From Cellulomonas wangleii (GTDB lineage Bacteria; Actinomycetota; Actinomycetes; Actinomycetales; Cellulomonadaceae): DNA of 64,000 nucleotides. The stretch lies in contig NZ_CP074405.1 of the NCBI RefSeq assembly GCF_018388445.1, positions 434,001 to 498,000 of the forward strand, given 5' to 3'. Numbering within the stretch: the first letter of the stretch is position 1; each line of letters begins with the position of its first letter. The notes under the pieces are model-generated. The model had not been told where the DNA came from, made no database searches, and saw nothing but the letters and a program-made list of their open reading frames with translations. The position numbers were made by a program, and so were the translations under genes. Positions 48,675-57,938 of the stretch are shown piece after piece.

Positions 48675-50636
48675 ATGGCAATGGTTATCCACGTCTCTGT
48701 CCAGGGCTCCGACGACGCCGTCGGCACGCAGGACGCCCCGCTGCGCACCATCGACCGCGCAGCCCAGCTCGCCCGCCCCGGTGACACGGTCACCGTGCAC
48801 GCGGGGGTCTACCGCGAGTGGGTGCGCCCCCGCCGCGGCGGCCGCGGTGAGAACCGCCGCATCACCTACCAGGCCGCACCCGGTGAGCACGTGCGCATCA
48901 CCGGCTCCGAGCAGGTCACCGGCTGGGAGCCGGTCGGCGGCGGGGTGTGGCGCGTCGAGGTGCCGAACACGCTGTTCGGCGAGGTCAACCCGTTCGCCGT
49001 CGAGGTCGACGGCGACTGGATGGTCCGCCCGGGCCGCGACGAGCCGAAGAAGCACCTCGGCGCCGTGTACCTCGACGGCCGTCGGCTGCTGGAGGTCGCA
49101 AGCGTCGACGCCGTGACGTCCGCGCCGCGGCGCACCGAGCAGGTCGACGACTGGACCGGCACGACCGTCCCCGTCCCCGACGCGGACTGGACGCAGCGCG
49201 TCTGGCACGCCGAGGTGGGCGCCGACGTCACGACGATCCACGCGAGCTTCGGCGACGCCGACCCGAACGCGGCGCTGGTCGAGATCAACGTGCGCCGCGC
49301 CGTGTTCTTCCCCGAGGACCACCACGTCGACTTCATCACCGTCCGCGGTTTCGAGCTGTGCCAGGCCGCGACGCAGTGGGCGCCGCCCACGGCGAACCAG
49401 CCCGGCCTGATCGGGCCCAACTGGGCACGTGCCTGGGTCATCGAGGACAACGACATCCACGACGCGACGTGCTCGGCGGTCTCGCTGGGCAAGGAGGCGT
49501 CGACGGGCGACAACTTCGCCACCGACCGTGGCGACAAGCCGGGCTACCAGTACCAGCTCGAGTCCGTGTTCTCCGCCCGGCAGATCGGCTGGGACAAGGA
49601 GCACATCGGCTCGCACGTGGTGCGCCGCAACCACATCCACCACTGCGGTCAGAACGCGGTCGTCGGGCACCTGGGGTGCGTGTTCTCGCGCATCGAGGAC
49701 AACCACGTCCACGACATCGCCAACGACCGCGAGTTCTACGGGCACGAGATCGCGGGCATCAAGCTGCACGCGCCGATCGACGTCGTCATCGCGGGCAACC
49801 GCATCCACGACTGCTCGCTCGGCATCTGGCTGGACTGGCAGACGCAGGGCACGCGCATCACGAGCAACGTGCTGTGGGACAACGCCCGCGACCTGTTCAT
49901 CGAGGTCAGCCACGGCCCGTACGTCGTCGACCACAACGTGCTGACGTCCCCGGTCTCGGTGGAGAACCACAGCCAGGGCGGCCTGTACGCGCGCAACCTG
50001 CTGTGCGGCACGGTCGGGCTCAAGCAGATGCTCGACCGCGCGACGCCGTACCACCGCCCGCACTCCACGCAGGTGGCCGGCTACGGGATCATCCTCACCG
50101 GCGACGACCGCTGGATCGGCAACGTGTTCGTCGGCGGCGACCTCGACGTGGCGTACGCGGCGGACTCGTGGGGCCGCATCGGCTCGCAGACCGGCACCAG
50201 CGCGTACGACGGCTACCCGACGTCGCTGGAGCAGTACCTCACCGAGATGGGCGACCGCTGGGACGGTGACCACAACCGCTTCGGCAGCCGCGTGCAGCCC
50301 TACTGGTCGCGCAGCAACGTGTTCGTCGGGGGCGCCCGCCCGGCGGACGGCGAGTCCGACCCGCTCGTGCTCGACGGCCCCGCGCGCGTCGAGGTCGTGA
50401 CGCAGGGCGACGAGGTGTGGCTCGAGGTCGACGTACCGGGCGCCGGCGCCGCCGTGCTCGACGTCGTCACCGGTGCCGAGCTGCCGCCCGCACGCCTGGT
50501 GGGCGCCGACTTCGAGGACCCGGACGGAGGCGCGCTGGTGCTCGACGCCGACCTGGTCGGCGACCGGCTGGACGGTGCGCTGCCGGCCGGTCCGCTGGCC
50601 GGCGGGCTGTCCGGCGCGCGCGTGCGCCTGCTCTGA
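48675..50636 (+). CDS. GH120-type beta-xylosidase (right-handed beta-helix)
   Basis: This encodes 653 residues. The N-terminus carries a DUF1565-like lead (VSVQGSDDAVGTQDAPLRTI, DTVTVHAGVYREWVRPRRGG). Then comes a long beta-helix with PPTANQPGLIGPNWARAWVI, KPGYQYQLESVFSARQIGW, REFYGHEIAGIKLHAPIDV, LGIWLDWQTQGTR and DLFIEVSHGPYVVDHNVL. This order strongly recalls the GH120 beta-xylosidase of Thermoanaerobacterium (recalled, not searched). The Asp of WLDW and Glu of FIEV are the likely catalytic pair. There is no signal peptide, so it probably acts on imported xylo-oligosaccharides. The ATG at 48675 is 6 nt after TAGTGT, so the mRNA may be leaderless. Confidence 0.87.
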   Translation: MAMVIHVSVQGSDDAVGTQDAPLRTIDRAAQLARPGDTVTVHAGVYREWVRPRRGGRGENRRITYQAAPGEHVRITGSEQVTGWEPVGGGVWRVEVPNTLFGEVNPFAVEVDGDWMVRPGRDEPKKHLGAVYLDGRRLLEVASVDAVTSAPRRTEQVDDWTGTTVPVPDADWTQRVWHAEVGADVTTIHASFGDADPNAALVEINVRRAVFFPEDHHVDFITVRGFELCQAATQWAPPTANQPGLIGPNWARAWVIEDNDIHDATCSAVSLGKEASTGDNFATDRGDKPGYQYQLESVFSARQIGWDKEHIGSHVVRRNHIHHCGQNAVVGHLGCVFSRIEDNHVHDIANDREFYGHEIAGIKLHAPIDVVIAGNRIHDCSLGIWLDWQTQGTRITSNVLWDNARDLFIEVSHGPYVVDHNVLTSPVSVENHSQGGLYARNLLCGTVGLKQMLDRATPYHRPHSTQVAGYGIILTGDDRWIGNVFVGGDLDVAYAADSWGRIGSQTGTSAYDGYPTSLEQYLTEMGDRWDGDHNRFGSRVQPYWSRSNVFVGGARPADGESDPLVLDGPARVEVVTQGDEVWLEVDVPGAGAAVLDVVTGAELPPARLVGADFEDPDGGALVLDADLVGDRLDGALPAGPLAGGLSGARVRLL

Positions 50637-50672
50637 CCTGACCGCCCGGCACGGCTCGCCGCACCACACCAC

Positions 50673-50708
50673 GACGCCCCGCCGCCCGTCACCGGGTGGC
50701 GGGGCGTC
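50673..50708 (+). terminator. Hairpin terminator after the GH120 gene
   Basis: The arms GACGCCCCGCC (50673-50683) and GGCGGGGCGTC (50698-50708) are fully complementary, and inner bases extend the stem. Confidence 0.75.
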
Positions 50709-50822
50709 CGCGTGCCGTGGCACGGGCTACCGTGACGGGCGAGGTGCCCGCGCCGTCCGCCTGCCGGCCCGGCCCCCCGGGGTGCACCCCCACCGCCCCG
50801 CCTCACCCCACGGAAAGCCCGC

Positions 50823-52400
50823 ATGCCTGACGACCCCCGCACGCCCCCGCCCGCCACCGGTCCCGCCGACGGTGCCCCCGCCCCCGGGAGCGTCCCCGTG
50901 GCCGCCGCCGGCCCGCCCGAGGCCGACGACTCGCACTCCGTCCTCGCGGCCCTGCGGTCCCCGCGCCGGCTGCGCACGGAGGTGCTCGCGGGGCTCGTGG
51001 TCGCCCTGGCGCTGATCCCGGAGGCGATCGCGTTCTCCGTCATCGCCGGCGTCGACCCGCGCGTGGGGCTGTTCGCGTCGTTCACGATGGCGGTGACCAT
51101 CGCGTTCCTCGGGGGCCGCCCGGCGATGATCTCGGCCGCGACGGGCGCGGTCGCGCTGGTCGTCGCGCCGGTCGCGCGTGAGCACGGCGTCGACCACCTC
51201 ATGGCGACGATCGTGCTGGCCGGGGTCATCCAGGTGGCGCTCGCCCTGCTGGGCGTCGCGCGGCTCATGCGGTTCATCCCGCGCTCGGTGATGGTCGGCT
51301 TCGTCAACGCGCTGGCGCTCCTGGTCCTGATGTCCCAGGTCCCGCACGTCACCGGCGTGCCCTGGCTGGTGTACCCGCTGGTCGCGGCCGGCATCGTCGT
51401 CATCGTGCTGCTGCCGCGCTGGACGACGGCGGTCCCCGCCCCGCTCGTCGCGGTCGTGCTGCTCACGGGCGCCACGGTGCTCGCCGGCCTCGACGTGCCC
51501 ACCGTCGGCGACGAGGGCGCGCTGCCCGAGTCCCTGCCGTCGCTGCTGTGGCCGGACGTGCCGCTGACCCTGGACACCCTGCGGACCATCGCGCCCTACG
51601 CGGTGGCCGTGGCGTTCGTCGGGCTCCTGGAGTCCCTGCTGACCGCCAAGCTCGTCGACGACATCACGGACACGCACTCGGACAAGACCCGTGAGGCGTG
51701 GGGCCAGGGCGGCGCCAACATCGTCACCGGGCTGTTCGGGGGCATGGGTGGGTGCGCCGTGATCGGCCAGACGATGATGAACGTCAAGATCTCCGGTGCC
51801 CGCACCCGCATCTCCACGTTCCTGGCCGGGGTGTTCCTGCTGGTCCTCGTCGTGGGGCTGGGCGACGTGGTCGCGGTCATCCCGATGGCGGCGCTGGTCG
51901 CGGTGATGGTCATGGTGTCCGTCGGCGCGTTCGACTGGCACTCCGTGCACCCGCGCACGCTGCGGCGCATGCCGCTCTCCGAGACGGCCGTGATGCTGAC
52001 GACCGTGGTGGTCACCGTCACCACGCACAACCTGGCCTACGGCGTGCTGGCCGGCGTCCTGCTGGCCATGGTCCTGTTCGCGCGCCGGGTCGCGCACGTG
52101 ACCACCGTGACCCGCCTCGCCGCGGACGACGCAGGCCGCGCGGTCTACGCAGTGGCCGGCGAGCTGTTCTTCGCGTCGTCCAACGACCTGGTCTACCGGT
52201 TCGACTACGCCGGCGACCCGGACGAGGTCGTCATCGACATGAGCCGCGCGCACGTGTGGGACGCCTCCACGGTGGCCACGCTCGACGCCATCACCCACAA
52301 GTACGCGCTCAAGGGCAAGTCCGTGACGATCGTCGGCATGGACGCCGCCAGCCAGGCGCGCCACGCCCGCCTGGCCGGGAACCTGGGCGCCGGGAGCTGA
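50823..52400 (+). CDS. SulP-family anion transporter with STAS domain
   Basis: This encodes 525 residues. About 45 N-terminal residues are Pro/Ala-rich. Ten or more membrane helices follow, with family motifs LAGLVVALALIPEAIAFSVIAG, SAATGAVALVVAP, GFVNALALLVLMSQ, and the intracellular TREAWGQGGANIVTGLFGGMGGCAVIGQT. Residues about 425-525 form a STAS domain (VYAVAGELFFASSNDLVYRF, DEVVIDMSRAHVWDASTVAT). SulP proteins import sulfate, bicarbonate or other anions. No carbonic anhydrase or sulfate-assimilation gene is adjacent, so the anion cannot be chosen. Confidence 0.93.
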   Translation: MPDDPRTPPPATGPADGAPAPGSVPVAAAGPPEADDSHSVLAALRSPRRLRTEVLAGLVVALALIPEAIAFSVIAGVDPRVGLFASFTMAVTIAFLGGRPAMISAATGAVALVVAPVAREHGVDHLMATIVLAGVIQVALALLGVARLMRFIPRSVMVGFVNALALLVLMSQVPHVTGVPWLVYPLVAAGIVVIVLLPRWTTAVPAPLVAVVLLTGATVLAGLDVPTVGDEGALPESLPSLLWPDVPLTLDTLRTIAPYAVAVAFVGLLESLLTAKLVDDITDTHSDKTREAWGQGGANIVTGLFGGMGGCAVIGQTMMNVKISGARTRISTFLAGVFLLVLVVGLGDVVAVIPMAALVAVMVMVSVGAFDWHSVHPRTLRRMPLSETAVMLTTVVVTVTTHNLAYGVLAGVLLAMVLFARRVAHVTTVTRLAADDAGRAVYAVAGELFFASSNDLVYRFDYAGDPDEVVIDMSRAHVWDASTVATLDAITHKYALKGKSVTIVGMDAASQARHARLAGNLGAGS

Positions 52401-52417
52401 CGCGCCTCCCGGCGATC

Positions 52418-52465
52418 CGGCTCAGGCGTCGAGAGCGCCGGCCGGCTCAGGCGTCGAGCGCGCCG
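52418..52465. repeat. Tandem 23-bp duplication over the anti-sigma stop
   Basis: CCGGCTCAGGCGTCGAGAGC starts at 52418 and recurs at 52443 with one difference in 23. It duplicates the last codons and stop of the anti-sigma gene (GALDA, stop), giving a second copy of the tail after the real stop. Confidence 0.75.
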
Positions 52466-53313
52466 CGCACCACGGAGACCCCGGAGTGCGCGGGCTCGCC
52501 GTCCAGCGGCTCGTCGCTGACGTCGACCACCGGGTACTCCGCCAGGTCCAGACCCGGCGGCAGCGCGAACGTGCCGCTCGTGCCGTCGAGCGTCCCCAGG
52601 CTGATCAGGCCGGAGACGTCGGGGCGCAGCAGCCACACCTCGAGGAACCCCTCGCCCTGCGGCGCCTCGTCCAGGTCGACGACGAGCGAGCGCGTGCCGT
52701 CGGGTGCGGTGCGCACCTGCGCCGTGCCGGTCTCCGACCAGCCCGGCAGCGGCTCGAGGACGGCGGACGCCAGGACCGTCGACGGCTCGGGCCGCAGCTC
52801 CAGGTAGGCGGTCGCACCGGCGCCCCCCACCACGAGCCCGACGGCCGCGGCCACCGCGATCCACGCCGGCCGCAGACGACGGCGGGACGCGAGCGGTGTC
52901 ACCGTGGCGGGCGGGCCGTCCGGCTCGCCGCTCGACGGGCCGTCGGCTTGTCCGCCCGGCAGGGAGCGGGGTGCGTCGTCCCGGGCCTCCGGGAGGGGGT
53001 CGTCGTCCGGGGCGGACGTCGCGGCGTCCGGCGCACCGGCCATCGTCCCGCCGCGTGCCGCGGCGTGCGCGCGCTCCCCGAGGCCGAGCTCGGCCGCGAC
53101 GCGGTCCCACACCTGCGGGCCGGGGGCCACCAGGTGCGGGTCGGGGCCGGACTCGCGCGCCAGGTCCGCGACGCCGTGCAGCGCCTGGACCTCGTCGGCG
53201 CACTGCGGGCAGGCGGCGACGTGGTCGAGGTCGCCCGGCGTGCCCACGCGCTCGCCGAGAGCGAGGAGGGCCAGCGTCTCGTCGTCCACGTGCAGGTCAT
53301 CGGACGGCACCAT
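52447..53313 (-). CDS. Zinc-finger anti-sigma factor (RskA/anti-sigma-K type)
   Basis: This encodes 288 residues. The N-terminal zinc-binding anti-sigma domain has H-x3-C-x2-C in [18 protein letters not shown] Pro/Asp-rich linker leads to one membrane helix ([25 protein letters not shown]). The extracellular domain is anti-sigma-K-like ([40 protein letters not shown]). It holds the partner sigma factor at the membrane until the outside domain is triggered and cleaved. Its start overlaps the end of the ECF sigma gene by 17 bp, so production is coupled. A sortase and a DUF4397 protein lie upstream on the same strand. Confidence 0.92.
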   Translation of the reverse strand: MVPSDDLHVDDETLALLALGERVGTPGDLDHVAACPQCADEVQALHGVADLARESGPDPHLVAPGPQVWDRVAAELGLGERAHAAARGGTMAGAPDAATSAPDDDPLPEARDDAPRSLPGGQADGPSSGEPDGPPATVTPLASRRRLRPAWIAVAAAVGLVVGGAGATAYLELRPEPSTVLASAVLEPLPGWSETGTAQVRTAPDGTRSLVVDLDEAPQGEGFLEVWLLRPDVSGLISLGTLDGTSGTFALPPGLDLAEYPVVDVSDEPLDGEPAHSGVSVVRGALDA

Positions 53314-53869
53314 CCACCTCCCATCGGGTCCGTAGGCGGGCCAGGCTACGTCGCACGTGGCTCTTCACCGTCCCGAGCGGCAGTCCCAGCCTGTCGGCGA
53401 TCTGGTCGTGCGTCAGGTCGTCGAAGAACGCGAGCCGCAGGATCGTGCGCTGCGGGTCACCCAGGTCGTCGAGGGCGTCGGCCACGACGACCCGGTCGAC
53501 GACCCGTTGGTCGAGCATCGCGGCGGGCAGGCGGTCCGGGTCGGTCGTGACCTCGGGCTGCTCGCGCACGCGGCGGTCCCGGGTGCGGCGCTCGTGCGCG
53601 TCCGCGACCGTGTGCCGGGCGATGCCCAGCAGCCAGCCGGGCAGCCGGGCACGGTCCGGGTCGAACCGCGCCCGGCCGCGCCAGGCCTCCACGAACACCT
53701 GCTGCGTGACGTCTTCGGCATCCGTCCGGTCGCCGAGCGAGCGCAGGGCGACCGTGTGGACGAGCGCGGACCAGCGGCGGTAGGCCTCGCCGATGGCCGC
53801 CTCGTCCCCCGCCGCGAAGGCGCGTCCCAGCACCTCCACGTCGTCGGGCACGGTGGCCGACGTGCTCAC
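53297..53869 (-). CDS. ECF sigma factor (SigK-like)
   Basis: This encodes 190 residues from the GTG at 53869. Region 2 is about residues 25-95 ([57 protein letters not shown]). Region 4 is about 130-185 ([40 protein letters not shown]). It directs RNA polymerase to a small regulon, probably including its own operon. It is followed by its anti-sigma factor with a 17-bp overlap. It lies 57 bp downstream of the sortase gene, so all four genes may be one unit. Confidence 0.94.
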   Translation of the reverse strand: MSTSATVPDDVEVLGRAFAAGDEAAIGEAYRRWSALVHTVALRSLGDRTDAEDVTQQVFVEAWRGRARFDPDRARLPGWLLGIARHTVADAHERRTRDRRVREQPEVTTDPDRLPAAMLDQRVVDRVVVADALDDLGDPQRTILRLAFFDDLTHDQIADRLGLPLGTVKSHVRRSLARLRTRWEVDGAVR

Positions 53870-53926
53870 CCGCGCTCCTTCCGTCCCTGCCCCGGTACCG
53901 CGCGCACGGCGTGCGCCCCACGGCGC

Positions 53927-54664
53927 TCATCCACCCGCGCCGTCCACGACGGGGTCGGCGGTCACCGCGACGTTGTCGGCATAGTGCCCCACTTCGCGGT
54001 CGAACGCCCCTCCACAGGTGACGAGGACGAGACGCGGGCTCCCCTCCCGATCGAACCACTGCTCGACCGGCGCGTCCTGCTTGGGCACCTGGGTGACCTC
54101 CCGGACGGTGTACGCGTGCACCGCACCGTCCGCGGTGGTGACCTCCACGCGGGCCCCGGGAGCGACCGTGCGCAGCTCGGAGAACGGGCCGATCCCGGTG
54201 GTCCAGGAGTCCACGTGCGCCGCGACGACCGTGGCCCCGGCGGGGTCCGCGGGCGACGGGCCGAACCGGTACCAGCCGGCCCGGTCCGCGTCCTGCGGGA
54301 TCTCCATGGTGCCGTCCTGCGCCACGCCCACCGCGTCGATCGGCATGTCCAGGCCCAGGTCCGGCACGACCAGCCGGACGGGGGCCGGGGCCGCGACGGG
54401 CAGCGAGGCCAGGCCCGCGTCCTGCACCGGCACGTCAGGGACGGCGGGCCCCGCAGCCGGGGGGCCCGCCGTCGGCGTGGCGGCCGGTGCGCCGGCGGTG
54501 GGCGTCGGTGCGGAGGCGTTCCCCTCCGACGTCCCGCACGCGCCCACCAGGGCGACGACGGCCAGCGCCGCCGCGCACGCCGAGCGCACGCGGCGGCGGG
54601 CGGTCGCCGCGCCCGGCGGCCGGCCGGCAGGGGCTGGCCGGCCGTCGGGCACGAGGTGGTTCAC
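53927..54664 (-). CDS. Class F sortase, possibly a lipoprotein
   Basis: This encodes 245 residues from the GTG at 54664. A basic start and hydrophobic core end in LVGACGT, which could be a lipobox. A Thr/Pro/Ala-rich linker is followed by the sortase domain: catalytic His in VVAAHVDSW, Cys in LVLVTCGGAFD and a downstream Arg in AFDREVGHY. Class F sortases cleave a C-terminal sorting motif and attach the protein to the cell wall, though many have no known substrate. The upstream DUF4397 protein has a C-terminal membrane helix but no clear LPxTG. Confidence 0.9.
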   Translation of the reverse strand: MNHLVPDGRPAPAGRPPGAATARRRVRSACAAALAVVALVGACGTSEGNASAPTPTAGAPAATPTAGPPAAGPAVPDVPVQDAGLASLPVAAPAPVRLVVPDLGLDMPIDAVGVAQDGTMEIPQDADRAGWYRFGPSPADPAGATVVAAHVDSWTTGIGPFSELRTVAPGARVEVTTADGAVHAYTVREVTQVPKQDAPVEQWFDREGSPRLVLVTCGGAFDREVGHYADNVAVTADPVVDGAGG

Positions 54665-54676
54665 GGTGCTCCCGGG

Positions 54677-55522
54677 TCAGCGACGCACGGTCGCGCGACG
54701 GGCCACCTGACGCCCGGCCACGGCCAGACCGGTCACGCCGGCGACGACGAGCATCGTCAGTGCGACGGGCAGCACGGGCGAGGACTCGTCCGCCGCGAGG
54801 CCGACCTGGCCCGCCTGGACGCCCGACGGGTTGGAGTGCAGCCCGGTCACCGTCTGCGTGGCGAGCGCGAGGTTCCCCGCCTCGAGCGAGCCCCACGCGT
54901 ACACGATGGTCAGGGCGCCCTCGGTGACGGGGACGTCCGCCGGGCCGAGCACCGCCGGCTCCGTGGTCCCGGCCGCGACGACCGTCGCCGAGACCGTGCC
55001 GGCCGGCAGGTCCAGGCTCTTCTCGTTCGGGTTGGTCAGGTTGGTGATGACGGGCTGACCGCCGGCGAGGACGTCGACCGCGGGGGCGGCGGCCACGTGC
55101 CGGACCGTGAGCCGGCCCTGGCCCGCAGCGGTGGCGGCGGTGTCGTTGGTGAACAGCGTGGCGGTGGGGGTGCCGGACTCGTTGAGGTGGGCCACGGCCG
55201 TGTAGTCGCCGCCGCCCTCCAGGGTCAGGTCCACCGGGCCGATGGCGGGGGAGGAGGCGTCGGCCGCGTCGGCGGCGGTGATCGCCACGGTGTACGTGCC
55301 GGCGGGCAGGTCCAGCGGACCGGCGAGCGTGCCGGGCGTGAAGTCGTCGAGCGTCCGCTCGCCGTTCACCCACACGTCCACCGTCAGGTCGGGGACCCCG
55401 TGCAGCACCGAGAGCTTGGCGGTGCTGCCGGTCGCCGCCGTGGCGGGGAGCGCAGCGATCGAGGTGAGGAGGCCGAGGGCCAGGGCACCGGCAGCCGTGC
55501 CGGTGAGGAGTCGTGCGCGCAT
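54677..55522 (-). CDS. Secreted DUF4397 protein with C-terminal membrane anchor
   Basis: This encodes 281 residues from the ATG at 55522, preceded by GGAAGGA. Signal peptide 1-30 (cleavage near ATA-ATG). Two DUF4397-type beta-sandwich halves follow (AKLSVLHGVPDLTVDVWVNG, RLTVRHVAAAPAVDVLAGGQ). A C-terminal helix (PVLPVALTMLVVAGVTGLAV) ends in a basic tail (RQVARRATVRR). The arrangement looks like a sortase substrate, but only an LP dipeptide is present before the helix. It probably sits at the cell surface. It is the first gene upstream of the sortase, 12 bp apart. Confidence 0.9.
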   Translation of the reverse strand: MRARLLTGTAAGALALGLLTSIAALPATAATGSTAKLSVLHGVPDLTVDVWVNGERTLDDFTPGTLAGPLDLPAGTYTVAITAADAADASSPAIGPVDLTLEGGGDYTAVAHLNESGTPTATLFTNDTAATAAGQGRLTVRHVAAAPAVDVLAGGQPVITNLTNPNEKSLDLPAGTVSATVVAAGTTEPAVLGPADVPVTEGALTIVYAWGSLEAGNLALATQTVTGLHSNPSGVQAGQVGLAADESSPVLPVALTMLVVAGVTGLAVAGRQVARRATVRR

Positions 55523-55831
55523 CGGGGGAGTCCTTCCAACGGGCCCGCGTGGCGGCGGGCGGGGACGTGCTGACACCCCTACTTCCCCCGGCGGACGCCT
55601 CCCGGATGCACCCGGGACGAACTTTCTTCCGACGACGTCGCGCGCGGCCGTCCGTCAGGGGCCGTCCCAGCGGGGGCGTGACCTGCCTCGACGCCGTTTG
55701 CGCAACAGCCTCGTTGCGTAAAAAGGGCCTCTGACCTGCGGGTAAGCCTGGCCTGCCTTGCTGGCGGGGTGGCCCGGGCGGGTCTAGCGTCGAGGAGTGC
55801 ACCCCGCACGTCCCACCCCCCGGAGGTCGTC

Positions 55832-56128
55832 ATGAGCACCCTCGCAGAGCTTCCCGCCGTGGCCGAGTGCTCGGTCGCCGGCTGTTCGTACAACGACCAC
55901 TCGTCCTGCCACGCCGCCGCCGTGACCATCGGCGGCACCGGCGACGCGCAGTGCGCCACCTTCATCCCGCTGGGCGTCAAGGGCGGCCTGGACCGCGTCG
56001 TCTCGCACGTCGGCGCCTGCCAGCGCCAGGACTGCTCGCACAACGCGCACCTGGAGTGCGGCGCCCCGTCGGTCCGCATCGGCGCCGGCCACGACCTGGC
56101 CGACTGCCTCACCTACGTGCCGCGCTGA
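55832..56128 (+). CDS. Protein with two DUF1540 domains
   Basis: This encodes 98 residues from the ATG at 55832, which follows CGGAGG. There are two copies of the small Cys-rich DUF1540 module: VAECSVAGCSYNDHSSCHAA at about residues 10-30 and GACQRQDCSHNAHLECGAP at about 65-85. Each has C-x4-C-x2-N-x4-C, and a further Cys follows about 20 residues on, so each can bind one metal ion. The function of DUF1540 proteins is not established. The 309-bp gap before it (55523-55831) holds only a possible promoter. It is followed by an 18-bp-arm terminator. Confidence 0.9.
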   Translation: MSTLAELPAVAECSVAGCSYNDHSSCHAAAVTIGGTGDAQCATFIPLGVKGGLDRVVSHVGACQRQDCSHNAHLECGAPSVRIGAGHDLADCLTYVPR

Positions 56129-56176
56129 CCACCCGCGCCGACCACCCGCGCCGACCACTGCGCGGCCGGACGACGC

Positions 56177-56213
56177 ACGACGGCCGCACCCGTCCGACGG
56201 GTGCGGCCGTCGT
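56177..56213 (+). terminator. Hairpin terminator between convergent genes
   Basis: ACGACGGCCGCACCCGTC (56177-56194), a 1-nt centre and its exact complement (56196-56213) form an almost loop-free palindrome between the DUF1540 gene and the phosphotransferase gene. Confidence 0.8.
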
Positions 56214-56226
56214 CGTGCGCGGGCCG

Positions 56227-56979
56227 TCAGGGGTTCGACGTGAGCTCCACCATCGTGCGCACCAGGGCGGCGGCGGCGGGCACCAGCTCACGCTCGCCGG
56301 GCAGCAGCAACGGTGCGGTCGAGCGCAGGGCCGCCGCGTCGTCCAGGGCGGTCAGCGGTGACACCTGGCTGGAGTGCAGGAACGCGGCGAGCAGGGCACG
56401 GGCCGCCTGCGAGTAGTCCCCGCCCGCGTCGACGGCGACCTCGGCGATGAGGACCGCGGTCAGCGCGACGTCCAGCTCGGCCGTCCCGGTCCGGGCGTTC
56501 GCCCAGTCCAGGACCCCGGGACCGGCCTCGGTGAGGATGACGTTGCCGGGGTGCAGGTCCAGGTGGACGACCACCGGCCCGCCGCTCAGGGTCTGCCAGT
56601 CGTGGTCGGACGGCACCTGCCAGGAGCGGGGGGACGGCACGAGGTGCAGGCGGGCGTGCAGATCGGTGAGCACCTGCGCGGCGCCGGCGATCGAGATCTC
56701 GCCCGCGCCCAGTGCCTGCAGCAGCGTGGGGCCGTGCAGCCGGGTCATGACGATGTCCGAGCCGGCGGCGTCGAGCACCTCAGGGGCCGGGTAGGCGTGC
56801 TGCCGCACGTGGCGCAGCAGCTCGACCTCGGGTCCCGCGTCCCGGCCCTCGCGGTAGCGGCGCAGCACGCGGCCGTCGTCGAGCGCGTACACGTCGGCCG
56901 AGGTGCCGGAGGTGAGCAGCGGTCCTGGGACCTCGGCCGGCGGCGCCTCGCCCTGCGGGACCACGTCGGCGGGAGCCAT
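56227..56979 (-). CDS. Phosphotransferase-family (APH fold) kinase
   Basis: This encodes 250 residues from the ATG at 56979. The N-lobe is GPLLTSGTSADVYALDDGRV and VLRRYREGRDAGPEVELLRH. The catalytic loop is VVVHLDLHPGNVILTEAG and the metal-binding loop is GVLDWANARTG. It probably phosphorylates a small molecule; the family covers aminoglycoside, choline and sugar kinases. There is no ribosome site; TACCGT lies 7 nt before the ATG, so a leaderless mRNA is likely. It lies 83 bp downstream of the degenerate GGDEF gene, with a small hairpin (57004-57034) between. Confidence 0.87.
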   Translation of the reverse strand: MAPADVVPQGEAPPAEVPGPLLTSGTSADVYALDDGRVLRRYREGRDAGPEVELLRHVRQHAYPAPEVLDAAGSDIVMTRLHGPTLLQALGAGEISIAGAAQVLTDLHARLHLVPSPRSWQVPSDHDWQTLSGGPVVVHLDLHPGNVILTEAGPGVLDWANARTGTAELDVALTAVLIAEVAVDAGGDYSQAARALLAAFLHSSQVSPLTALDDAAALRSTAPLLLPGERELVPAAAALVRTMVELTSNP

Positions 56980-57062
56980 GAGATCGACGGTAACGCCGTT
57001 CGCCCCGATCTGTCTCGGGGTGGGCGAGATCGGGCGCTTCGCGGCCCGGCGGTGAGCGCGGG

Positions 57063-57887
57063 TCAGCGGCCCTCGGGCGGCCCGGCAGGACGCGGGATGC
57101 CCGCCCACGGCTCGGGCCTGGCCAGGTGCGACAGCCGTTGGACGGCCTCCGCGTGCGTCTCCGGCAGCGGCTCCACCCACACGCGCACGGGCTGACGCAC
57201 CGAGATCCGCACGTCGATGTCCGCGCACCGCCCGGCGATGTCCGCGCGCAGCTCGGCCAGGCGCGCGTCCACGCCGTCGTCGGTGCGCGTGAGCACCACG
57301 AACACCCCGCCCCCCAGCGTGGCCATGGGGTACCCGGTGCCGAACGTCGTGCGCAGCGCCGCCCCCACGGCCGCGGACCGGGCCGCACGCATCAGCCCGG
57401 TGACGTGCCCGGCCGCGACGTCGACCACGGTGAGCCCGTGGTGCACGGCCGGGTCCACGTCGTCCTGCTCCGCCACCAGGTACGTCTCGGCCAGGCGCAC
57501 GGCGAGGTACTGCTGGGTCGGCAGCCCGGTCTCCGGGTCCACGCATGCGCCGGCGGTCACGAGCGCGGCCTGCGCGTCCGACCAGCCCTCGTTGAGCGCG
57601 CGCACCGCGTCGAGCGGGGGCACGGGACGCCCCGTCGAGCGGTAGAGGCAGACCAGGTCGTCGAGCGTCTCCCCGATGCCCACGCCGTGCTCCCCGCGGG
57701 CGCGGCCCAGCGCCCACGCGGGGCGCGACGGGTCGTCGTCGGCGAGCACGGCGACGGCCAGCGCGTCCACCGCCGGGTGGTACCAGTCGGAGGGGCGCCG
57801 CCACACCGAGGCGACGCTCTCCTCCCGCCAACGCTCCCGCAGCCCCTCGGGCAGGGCGTGCCCGTCCTTGCCGATGTCGGTCGTCAC
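57063..57887 (-). CDS. Degenerate GGDEF-domain protein
   Basis: This encodes 274 residues from the GTG at 57887. The N-terminal half (ERWREESVASVWRRPSDWYH, DALAVAVLADDDPSRPAWAL) is an uncharacterised helical domain. The C-terminal half starts with the GGDEF-domain opening DPETGLPTQQYLAVRLAE, but the catalytic GGDEF position reads TLGGGVFVVL, lacking the Asp-Glu pair. Cyclase activity is therefore unlikely. Such degenerate domains can still bind GTP or c-di-GMP or serve as dimerisation modules. Domain identity is reasonably clear from the opening and the spacing. Confidence 0.75.
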   Translation of the reverse strand: MTTDIGKDGHALPEGLRERWREESVASVWRRPSDWYHPAVDALAVAVLADDDPSRPAWALGRARGEHGVGIGETLDDLVCLYRSTGRPVPPLDAVRALNEGWSDAQAALVTAGACVDPETGLPTQQYLAVRLAETYLVAEQDDVDPAVHHGLTVVDVAAGHVTGLMRAARSAAVGAALRTTFGTGYPMATLGGGVFVVLTRTDDGVDARLAELRADIAGRCADIDVRISVRQPVRVWVEPLPETHAEAVQRLSHLARPEPWAGIPRPAGPPEGR

Positions 57888-57938
57888 GCCTGAGGAGAGG
57901 GACGCCGGGACGGATCATGACGCGGGTGTGGGTGGTTT

